Positions 39,501 to 51,500 of a DNA stretch of 64,000 bases are shown piece after piece. Positions within the stretch are counted from its first letter, which is position 1, and the number at the start of each line of letters is the position of its first letter. Source of the DNA: Sympetrum striolatum (Eukaryota > Arthropoda > Insecta > Odonata > Libellulidae); NCBI GenBank assembly GCA_947579665.1, contig OX388350.1, forward strand, positions 88,555,152-88,619,151, written 5' to 3'. Position numbers and translations under genes: made by a program. The notes under the pieces were generated by a model. The model saw only the letters and a list, made by a program, of their open reading frames with translations, was not told the origin of the DNA and did no database searches.

Positions 39501-42500
39501 TCTCCATCACAGAACAGTCACACTAGAAACTCAGTTATTGGAAAGCTCTGAACGGACTCAAGTCTAATGATCGACTGATGGAAGAGCGATGACAATCATG
39601 TGGAAAGGCACCCGTAATTCATATCAAATTTCTTTCTCAAGATATTTTTCATTCACACGCTTCATAACTAATGACAGTGGCGAGAGGATAATGGAAATAA
39701 CTCCCTATCCTTTTTGGTGTGGAATGGACAATGTCCAATGAATCACTCGCTATAACACAACTCTCGTTATATGCCGTGCTCATTATAACAGACTTCTACT
39801 GTATAATAAAAATACATCTAGCAAATTTTCTAAACGAGGAAATGCATTCTTTTCTGAAAGCTCAATTGTAAAGACTTAACATAAAAGGAGAACTTTTAAC
39901 AAGAATTACACAAGTTAAAGGCATAATATTCTGCTGATCCATGAAATCAAGAGAGTCAACAAAATGAATCTATTAATCATTTTTAATGACCACAAATCAA
40001 AGCCTATAAAAGAATCATTTGGCCTCCCTATGCTACAGCAGTTTACTTGCAGGAACTTTGTCTTAAATACTTATCAGCAAACAATAAAATATTAAAAACA
40101 TAATCTTAGGAAAAATTGTTTCCTGTTTCTCCATTTAATGTTTAAAATATCCAATTAAATGACACTAAAATTCTGTTCAAATGAAGAATTAAAACTATTT
40201 AAATATTTTCACGAAAGAAAGTTAGCTGATTGGGAAATACCTGGCTTAACAATGATAGACACTGTGTCCTCATCGAAGGCACCTTGCTCATCAGTCACTC
40301 GAAGAATGAACACATAACGTCCAGGGACAGCATCCACCACCTTAGAAGCAGAAGGAACAAAGATTCACCAACATTTTCTATAATAACAAGTCACCAGTCA
40401 TTCATTTTCTTTCTTTCTATTCTGACCTCCCCTCAGCACATCAAAATCCACTCCATGCTTTGTTGGATTTCTTTTAAGATAACTTATGATTATTCCATTT
40501 CAATTTAACTGAGTTAAGCAAACTACTGAAAGCTTTGGACAATATTATTTTGCATCAATATTCTAACAAAATAAACTTCATCATAACGAAAGTGCATCTG
40601 ATTATCAATGGAAATTTCATTAAAAATTTCCATTATTTTACTATAAGCAGTTATCCTCCTTTGTTACATAAAAACAATTCCTACAGAAATAGTAATAAAT
40701 TCAGAAGTTAAGCATTAAGTATGTGCACACTGACATTTAGTCACTGAATCCCTAAGTTCTAGTAAACTACTAGTGGTAGGGTTGAGTTTTAAACCATCTA
40801 TTTGGCTGAATACTTTAAATAGTCTAAAATCATCATTTTCATTTTTTTATCATTGAAAAACATATCCACTGCAATTTTTTCAATTAAAATGAAAACTGAA
40901 TGCATTAATAATGTTTTTAAAAGTCACTAAACTTTTGCACTGAGCCTTTCTTTGACGAAAACAACTTCTTCCTTCATCTCCTAGCATCTGGACACAGATT
41001 TACCCCAAAATGCCTCCACCAAGAGAAAATAGGACATTGTTTGGAAGCTTTAGATATGATAGAAATCGTAAATTTCCCCATGGAAAAAGGTTTCCTAAAC
41101 AACGAGCGCACCTTCTCCCTGATCTCTCCTCCAGTTTTAAACAAGTTTGATTTTTATATCAATACATTACACATGCATACATTGCAAAATATAAATTAGG
41201 TCTGTGCTGTACTTTCATCAAGATTCAGCCCAAATAGTGTGTGCAAGTGGTGCCCTCGGCACCTCTGCTCAAATCTATGAAGTTTGCCAGCACGTATCTA
41301 GTTTTGTATCACAAGAATTGCTTACAAAATTAGTAATCGATTTTACTTTGGGATTAAGGATTTTGAATGCACCATTTCTATTTTTAAATCTGATGTTGTT
41401 AAATTTGCTATGATTGGTGTTCATAGATCTCCAAGTGCCTGTACAAATACCTTTATTGAATCTGTAAGGGACATTCATCATTTGATATCTCATCAAAACA
41501 TTTGTAATATTTTACTCTTTGGGGACTTTAATATCAACATTCTTGGAACCGTTTCTGCAAAAGTTGGACTAACGAACCTGCTGAATTCTATTGGTTTAAG
41601 GATCAGTAATTCATCACCTACCTCTTCCCAGTCATCAACCCTGATAAATTTATGTATCACAAACTTTCCTCGCAACGATATTTCCTGTGCCAATGTTCTG
41701 CATGAACTCTCTGATCATCAAAGCCCTTTATACTAAATTACACCTGCCTTATTCTCTGGATAGTATTCAAAATTTTATGTTCAAACTTTAATTTAATCCA
41801 CATTCGATAAGTGTCTTTCTTAACACTCTTTCACAGGAAGACTGGACAATTTTTTTTTCTGAAACTAACACCAAATAATAATATTAATAATAAATGTATT
41901 TGTGTTCTAGGACAAAGTCCTATGGAACATGTTTAAAAAAATAAAAACACAAATGTATACAGCTTATTACAAAGGAAAAAAAAAACACAAATTTCCAAGC
42001 TCTGTAGAGGAAAAAGAACAAAAAAAATTAACACAAGAAATTTCAAATAATACAATTACAATTTAAATTCATAAAACACAAGAAATTAATTGTACTTCTC
42101 AAACAAATATTGAAACAACTTAACCTTAAATTGACATAAACTAGTAACGTCCGTTAAATAACAAGGAAGGCTATTCCATATTTTTATGCCGAAATTAATT
42201 GAGGGTGATTGGAAAATTTTAGTCCTGCATTTAAGATTCTTAAACTTTCTTCCAGACCTGACTAGTCTTGCTGAATCATTAAGATTTACAAGGATTAGAT
42301 GGTACAAATAGTCAGGTGATTTTGCAGACAAGATTTTAAAATAAAAACAGATAATTTGAAAATTTTTCGATGTTCCAGCTTCGTCCACCTTAAGTTAACA
42401 TAAAATGGAGTTATGTGATCAAATAAACTAACATTAAATACATATCTTACCCCTGAATTTTAAAGAATTTGTAACTTTCTTTGTTGTTCTTTATTACAAT

Positions 42501-45500
42501 CAACAAAAACCAGAGAACAATAATCAATGCAAGGAACTAAAAGATGATTAACAAGTTTTAGCCCTATCTTTTAATTCAGAGGTAAGCCATGGGATTGGAT
42601 TTTGCCTAGGCTGAACTTTTTTCAAAGGCCCATGATTATCAAGTAGTTGATTTAAATTAGACATAAATATAGACACTTTAGTATCAGCAGATTTAGTGTC
42701 AAGAAGATCCACCCAATCCAAATGATCAAAATCCTGCTGAAAGCTAGGAAGATCAAATTTCCTAAAGTCTCTAAAACAAAAACTATTAGGCTTACATTTA
42801 GGAATTTTGAAATTAAATTTTATGTATATTAAGTCATGATAGGAAAGAAATGGAACGTGTTCATGTTCCTTAATTTTCAACAGATCATCGACGATAAACA
42901 AATCTAGAAGAGTCTCAGCTAAATGATGAGTTGGAAGAGATGGAACCAAAGACAGATAACACAAGTCCCTAATATATCACACGTTTCTTTCAGCAAATCA
43001 GAATTAAAATCCCCACAAATTACTATATTATTATAGGAAGAAAACAAATCAGCAAGCGTGACCTCAAAGTAATCACTTAAACGACCGACTTTAGGAGGCC
43101 TATAAACAACTGATAACAAAATTTTACCAAAGTTATATGAAAGTTCAACAAAGAGAACCTCTGGTTTCAAATTTTCACTACAACAGGAGAGAATCTTGTC
43201 ATTCAAACTTTCCTTTACATACACACATACTCCACCCCCGATTCTATCTTGCCTATCATTCCGCACCAACATAAAACTGTCTAATGAAACATACTCCGAA
43301 GGAACTGAAGATTTCAGCCATGTTTCAGACACAGCAATTACATCATGATCACTATACATAAAGAATTTTCGGAATTCGTCAATATGCGCCGGCAAAGACT
43401 GGGCATTTACGTGACAAATGTTGATACTAGACTCCAAGATGCCTATTTGAGGATGATCAGTATTCTGCTCCCCGTTGATATTAACTATATGATCAGAAAC
43501 AAAGCCACTTGCAGTGATGATCTCTTGTCATTGCAGTGCCATTGCATCCTCTTCAGACCGGAGAGTGAGCCTCTCACTTCCATCTTCCTTCCTAACAAAC
43601 ACTTTACCGCCTCGGACCCACAAATACTTAAGATTTCCACTTTTCTTTATTTCTTTAGCCATCCCATAAATTTTACGATTAGTAGCACTCGAAGTCTCAT
43701 TTATGTAAATAGGGAGACTATTAGGCACATTACTATCAATGTCTTTTGTTGAAAAATTCTTCCTTTTTCTACGAGCCTGGAGGATTTCGCAAACATGATA
43801 AAACTTAGTGAAACGAACTCTAATGACAGTATGTCTATTATTAACAGAATTGCGGCGGGCATAGAGTCTAAATGCATAGTCAATATCCGATTTATCCGAT
43901 TCGACCCCCAAACAGATTGCCACTTTACAGACTAAAACTTCCAACTCTTTGCCCAATTTAAATGGAACACCATTAATTTCCACTACATTCCCGAGAGACT
44001 CCTGTTCAAAAGAGTCCATATGGGATTCTAAAGTACGAATTCTCTTTACAAGTGCTTTATTTTCTTCGACGATTCTATCAAAATTAGTACAGACATTGGT
44101 GAAAGAATCATTTAAAAGAGCAATTTTTTCGGTATTTTCGTGAATTTGAGTCACTGAAGACGACACTATATCACGCAAATCACTTAGTTCACTCTTTATT
44201 GTATTTTTAAGCACACGTTGATCATCCTGCATCATCTTAACACGATCCAATAACACTTTCACCATGGATCTAAGGCTATCGGGATGACTATCGTCCGGAT
44301 GATGATCGACTCCCTCGGTCCGGATGATGATCGGGGTATCATCACCACGTTCAGAGCGAATCCCTGCAACACAACTTCCACAAGTCCAAGACTGATGCAT
44401 CTCCACCAATAGTCTGCTTCTTTGAGTGATGAACAGGATAAATGAAATTCTCTATTGCAGGTATCACAGTTCACCATTTTTTGAGACCCCACCACACTTA
44501 GAACACGTAGAAGGCATTATGAAAGAAAAACGCCGCACAACAGTCCCGGCCTAAGCCACTTTTGCCCTATGAAGGCCACGACAAAGAAAACAGAAAGAAA
44601 AACACGTCCATCCACCACGAGAGCGAGAGACTAACCAAAGGTAAACTTAATTGTTTCTTTGATTCTTTTCTTTGCCATTTCAATAATGCCTTTCCTGTCA
44701 AAAGATTTCATCTCAATTTGTCTACTAATAAATTGAAAATCCCAAATGAACTAATGAATTTTAAAAGTACATATGTAATCAGCATTGTGTTGTCAAACAT
44801 GTAAAATGTTCTATTTGTGACTTATACCTAACTGAACGTAAAAGCTACAAGCTACAAATTCAAACTTTCATCAGTGCATAAAATGACAATTATATTTCTT
44901 CATCAAATATTAGAGTAAAAGCTGCCTGCAACACCTATCTATTATATATAGATGCTTCTCCGGATTCATTCATGTATATACCTAGATAGATAGGATACTA
45001 ATTCACAGCCTAAACCACAATCGTCATTGACCTGAAATTTTTACGACATATTGGCCATAACGTGCAACCTCCAGAAAAATTGCGATTTTGAACCTCAGTG
45101 TCATGGGTTCGATTCCAGAGGGCCCCAAAATCCCGATTTTTCCCGTTTAAATGCATTGCCGTGATTTTCGGGAATTTTTAAAAAATACTTCCCGGATAGG
45201 TAGAGAATCAAAACTCATGGAGCCTATATATATGAACATGATCTATCGAAAACATAAATGAGTTTTACGGAAAAAATCCTGGGTTCGATGCTAGGTCAGG
45301 GCAAAAATCGGCCGTTTAAAATGCATTGTGGCGATTTTTAAGATTTTTTTTGGACCCCTTTCTGAATGCATGGAAACTTGAAATTTGGCATGGGGTTAGA
45401 AATCATAAATATATTTCATAATCAAATTTTTTGTATTCGCTTATGGTCCTTGGTTCGATCCCAGAGGGCCATTTGCACTTCACAATGCATTTCTTATGGA

Positions 45501-48500
45501 AATAACGGAAATAAATTTTAGGTACTTCCCAGCATGATATCGACTTCAAACTTTCTACGAAATTAGATCAGGTCTTAGCAAGTCATTTTGTGCATTAACA
45601 GCTTCCAATACTTCCAGGGTTCGACACCAGGCGTCTCTACAATCAGTCACTAATCCGATGTTTAAGAATTATTTTGAACCCCTTCCCAACAATATTAAAA
45701 CTTGAAATTCGGCATATATATAGAACTTATAGATACATTTCGAAAACATATTTTATATTTCCTAGATCGTCCTTGGTTCGAATCCAGAGAGCTATTAACA
45801 TTCGTGAATGTATGTCTTCGTTTGAGGCAGTTGCAGCCAATATTACTGCTTGAATTTTCACACGTAATTACAGAAGATGATCTTCTGATGTGCTGCATAG
45901 TCATTTCACCAAAAAGACCCGGTTTCGATGCCAGACTGAACTTGATCTGAACCAGATTAAACTGAAGCGAATTTTAAGAATATTTTCAATCCTTTCTTTC
46001 CTTTCCGGGACCGTCCCGATATAATGCCGTTATGAAATTAGTGTTGTCGATCTGCTTGCAGTATGCAAGCTACATTTTACTCGTATATATATATATATAT
46101 ATACGAGTAAAATGTAGCTTGCATTCTGCAAGCATGTTGGTAACACAAATTTCAAGTTGACATCATATTGAGAGTGTCCTCAAAAGTAGAAAAAGTATAA
46201 AAAATATTCTTAAAATTCCCCACTATTTCTCCATCCGACATCTAACCCAGGTCTTCCTGGTGATTATAACTAAGCAGAACAACATAGGATTACCGCCTCT
46301 AATTATATGTGAAAACTCAAGCAGAAATATTGGCTGCAACAGCCTCAAACGACGTCCTACTTTTCCCATATATTCCTTATGTGAGAATTTGTAATGTGCT
46401 CTGGCTTTGAACCCAGAAACAGCATGGTCTTATCTAATTTCTTTTCTTACATCAAGTCTTAATATACATCTTTTCTCTAAGCAAGAACTTCCTATCATTT
46501 CAATGTGTGCATCAAAAAAATAATGAAAAACTAACCCAATGTAATTTAAATGGACGACATATTTACTGCCCAGCATCGAACCCTGGTCTTTCTGGTGATA
46601 TTTGCTATGCGACACAATAGAAGATCATCATCTCTAACTATGAGTGAAAATTCAAGCAGAAATATTAGCTGCAACTGCCTCAAACGACGTCCTACTTTTT
46701 CCTTATATTCCTTATATGAGAAATTTTAATGTTCTCTGGCATCGAACCCAGGATATGTATGGAAGTGGGACGTCGTTTGAGGCAGTTGCAGCCAATATTT
46801 CTGCTTTAGTTTTCATACAGATGTACATTACCACCTGGCTTCAAACCTGGGTCTTTCAGGTAATACTTTCTATGCAACACAACAGAAGATCACCACCTCT
46901 AACTATGTGTGAAAATTCAAGCAGAAATATTGGCTGCAACTGCCTCAAACGACGTCCTACTTTTCACATATATTCCTTATGTAAGAAATTTTAATGTGCT
47001 CTGGCATCGAACCCAGAAACAGCATGGTCTTATCTAATTTTTTTCCTTAAAGCGAGTTTTAATATACATCTTTTCTCTAAGCAAGAACTTCCTATCATTT
47101 CAATAAGTGATTCAAAAAAATAATGAAAAACTAACCCAATGTATTTTATACTGGAGACATAATTACCGCCTGGCATCGAACCCAGGCCTTTCTGGTAATA
47201 CTTTCTACGTAGCACAACAGAAGATTGCCATTTTTAACTATGTGTGAAAATTCAAGCAGAAATATTGGCTGCAACTGCCTAAAAACGACTTCTTACTTTT
47301 CCCTTACATTCCTTATATGAGAAATTTCATTGAGCTCTGGCATCGAACCCAGGTACAGCATTGTCATATCTTAATTTTTTTCTTAAGCCGAGTCTTAATT
47401 TTCATCTTCTAGCAAAGCAAGAACTTCCTATTATTTCGATAAGTATATCAAAATAAATAATGAAAACTAACTCAATGTATTTTAAATGGGGGATATATTT
47501 ACCGTCTGGCTTCGAACCAGGGTCTTTCTGGTAATACTTTTTATGCAACACAACAGAAGATTACCACCTCTAACTATGTGTGAAAACTCAAGCAGAAATA
47601 TTGGGTGAAAATGCCTCAAATGACGTCCTACTTTTCCCTTATATTCCTTATGAGAGAAATTTTAAAGTGCTCTGGCATCAAACCCAGGAACAGCCTGGTC
47701 TTATCTAAATTTTTTTCTTAAACCAATTCCTACGATACATCTTCTAGCCAAGCAAGAACTTCCTATCATTTCGATAAGTGCATCAAAATAAATAATGAAA
47801 AACTACATCAATGTATTTTAAATGACAGATTTTTGTGTCATCCTAGCATCGAACCCAGGATAATTTCCGTAAAAATCATTTATGTTTTCGAAAAATCATG
47901 ACCATATATAAAGGCTCCTTGAGGTTTGATTTTTTAACTACCCGGGAAGTATTTTTTTTAAAATCCCGAAATTCAAAGCAATGCATTCAAATGGGAAAAA
48001 TTGGGACTTTGAGGCCCTCTGGAATTGAACCCATGACACTGAGGTTCACAATTACAATTTTTCTGGCGGTTGCACGTTATGGCCATTACACAGTAAAAAT
48101 TTCAACTCAATCACGCTTGTGGTTTAGGCTGTGAATTTGTATCCTATCTATATATATTGTAACGGATTGTCCGTTACCAAAAGAAGCGCAAAATTGTGTT
48201 ACATTTGGAGGAGTGGAAAGGTGTTTCGAGGGGAAGAAGAGAAGAGTCTGAACATGGAGGTGAGAGCAGTGGGAGCTTCTAGGTGGAAGGAGACAGGAGG
48301 TTCGAAGAGAAAGTGGCCGGAGTCGGAGGAGAGGACTCGCCACGCACGGCAATTAGAGGAAAGCCGATCCGGTGGTCTTTATTTGTCCTTTAATTTGAGT
48401 TAATTGTTTCACTTGTGGTTTACTGATTATTATTAAAGTGCTATAATCTTATTGTGTGTATTAATAGTTGACGCTTGACTTACGGAGAAAAGGAGGAAGC

Positions 48501-51500
48501 GTTACAATATATATACATGAATGAATCCGGAGAAGCATCTATATATAATAGATATCAGGAGAAGTGTCTATATATGATAGATAGATATCCTTTTATTCGG
48601 CAACAGCCATGGCCAAACTTTTTTTCTTTACCTACTTGCTCCTCACTCTTCCATTTCTATCTAAGTTTAGAGGAAAACTAAGTAATCTGAGGGCCTTAAT
48701 GTGGATACCACAAATAGGTGATTATTGTAGCTATGCAAGTTTCACTATTGAAAATTATAACCTCAGTCTATAATCTATGTCTGAAAATACCCAATAATAG
48801 AGTTGCAATGTTATTCTTATTATATAAATATTCAACAGTTCCTTCATTATTCATCTTAAATTGATGGCAGTGCTTTCATTGGCTAACCATTCGGTTTTGA
48901 CATGAGCATAGATGAAGAGAAGTTGTTGGAGAAAAGGCCCAATAAAATGATTAACTGCAAGACTACTTTATTTGCAGCTTTGCTAAATATTTATTAGTTC
49001 ATATTTATTTATTCTCTGTCAAATTTGGCATTCCTAAGAATTTACAACCCTACCTTCATGACAGTTTTCTTGTCATAAGGTGTAATATTGATTATACAGT
49101 TTGGTGGCTGCTTTAATGATGGAAAATTAATTAATGTTATAAGGAGAAAATGTGCATAAAGATTCATAATTGTTCAGGAGTTGACTAATACTATGCACTG
49201 TTTAAGACTGTGAGAGAAAGATAAATCAATCAATAGTATGTCTAACACAAACCTGTAAAACAGGTGAGAAGTCAGTCTCTCCAACTACCTTGCCAGCAGC
49301 AAGACCAGAAGGGTCTCTAGTCCAATGCCAAGAAGTGATGGCTAGGTCATCAGAGGAGTGCCTTCCATCAGCCACTATCAACCACCCAGGTCCTCCTTCT
49401 CCAGCAACTATTGTTTGATCTCCACCACCATCGGCCTTAGGGGGAGCATTGACGGCTGTTGCAGATTGATTAAACAAGGTTTCAAAATACGACTTATCAA
49501 AGGTACATATTAACTCACACTTACACAAATTTCAGGGTATTTCTAATCAAGATCAAAAGCTGTATTTTCAAGGAAGGTTTATAATACACAGTCAAGTAAG
49601 GGAGAAAACAAAAATCCTGACATTTTACACTAGGTTTGAACCCAGAGAGGATTATCTCCACATGAGACTTAGCCTATATCTGCTAACCTGTGATAAGAAA
49701 CTCACGCGAATAATTTTAATTCGGAATATCTGACTTAACTAAGATTAATGACCGTAGTCCGATATCCCTAAGTTAATTGATTTGCTGGAATATTGAGTCG
49801 ATATAATATCATAACCTAAAAAATTGAACATACGGCCTTTTTGGGCATTCATTTCCATTGATTTCTAAAGAAATAGCTCAACTTAATTTATTTCGTTTCC
49901 CAATCTCGCTAGTGCCGCAAAAAGCATAACGACAGATATTCTCCTTCAACTCACTTTTGTATTGCATTTTAAAAGCCCTCAAAAGCTTAGGGCATTTAGT
50001 TCATTGGCCCCCACCGAGAATAGAACCCGAAACCGTTGGGTCGGAAGCAAACCCAGAAGTGTTCCTTGGGCTGCAATAGTTCTAAACAGTAGGTCGTCGC
50101 GACCTCGCAAGGTGCAAGGGCAGCATGCAAAGGAGCCCTAACGGTATTTAAGGCGGAGCGGCAGTGTTCTAAGATATGCGGCAGAACCCTTTTCTTGAAT
50201 TATGTATCCCTAACCTTATTCTTCGTGCAGAACATAAAACTCGAAACTAAAAGCTGAAAAATTTAAGATATTTTTGCGGGCCATTGTACATTCGAAATGG
50301 TAAAGTGCTTGGTTCTTAGACGAAATGGGAAGAAGGTATTCTTTTGTTCGTTTTATCAGCCTCTGGATGGTGACATCGGATGTATAGAGGAACTTGCTGA
50401 TTCGTTAGAGAATATTCGGAAGAAAGTAAAGGATCCTCTAATTGTTGTAGGAGGGGATTTTAACCTTCCCCAATTGATTGGGAGAATTTATCGAGTACGT
50501 ACTCTGTTAGAGAGAAGACTATATCGCAGACATTGATAGTTGTTTTCGCTACATGCCTAAGATGAACTTAATAGGAAGGTTACAAAGACATTTCTCAAAG
50601 TTCAAGGTAGTGTACTTGATTTATTAGCAACTTTGCATTCTCACTTGATCGATGATCTTAACATTATTGCCGGAAATTCAGACCACGATATCAAAACTGC
50701 AGTTATTAAAGAGGTAATAGTAAAAATCCCTCAAGCCACAGCTGCACAGGTTTATATGTTTCGCAAAGCGAGATTTTCGGAATTCAGGGATTATATCAAT
50801 GCGAAGAGGGAAGACTTCTGTAGTTTTTTGAGTGGTAATACTATTGAGGATATCTGGATGAAATTTCTCTGAATATTAAGGGAAGGTTTAGCTAGGTTTG
50901 TCTCAATTAAAACCGTTAGGGATGGTAAGGATCCACATTGGATGAAACCTAAGTTGCGAGAATTGCATAGAAAGCAAAGGATTTACACGTATGGATGAAG
51001 AAGCTAGAGAAAATCGGAGTAGACTTTGAACTTTGAGCGGCAAAAATATGTAGGGGTGTGAAGATTGGTCAAGGATGAATCGCAGAATGGGTCACAGGAA
51101 TATAGATCTACAACTCTTCCAGAAGCTTTGGGAGGTGACCAGAAGGAATTTTGATCATATGTCCGAGAATATCGAGGAGGTCAGACTTCAGTACCCAGCC
51201 TTGTTAATGATGTGGGTTTAACAGTTACTGAATTAGTAAGAAAAGCAAATCTAATTAATCGACACTAGCAGGAAAGCTTTACTTTAGACGATGGATGCAA
51301 ACATTGATTTTCTATGCTTGTTGATTCAAAGATGGAACCAATTGAGTTGTCAGTGGATGGAATAGGAAAGTTGTTGCAACAAAAAGACAAGAAGAAAGCG
51401 CCAGGACCAGAAGGAAAAACATTACTTGTAATTCAAACACTAGTAAATAAGCTTGCTCCCCTTCTTTTTGTATTCTATAGGAAAACCTTTGACAAAAGCA

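Noticed and set aside
43345..43752. 135-codon plus-strand frame
   Set aside because: Antisense to the LINE ORF1/endonuclease on the minus strand.
48107..48403. Frames on both strands at 48107-48403
   Set aside because: They lie inside the LTR-like insertion and have no recognisable domain.
44938..48568. Cluster of tRNA genes
   Set aside because: Only the T-arm/B-box part recurs; no acceptor, D or anticodon arms are found at the right distances.
44938..48568. CRISPR array
   Set aside because: Units are about 170 bp without short identical direct repeats and unique spacers, and the sequence is eukaryotic.
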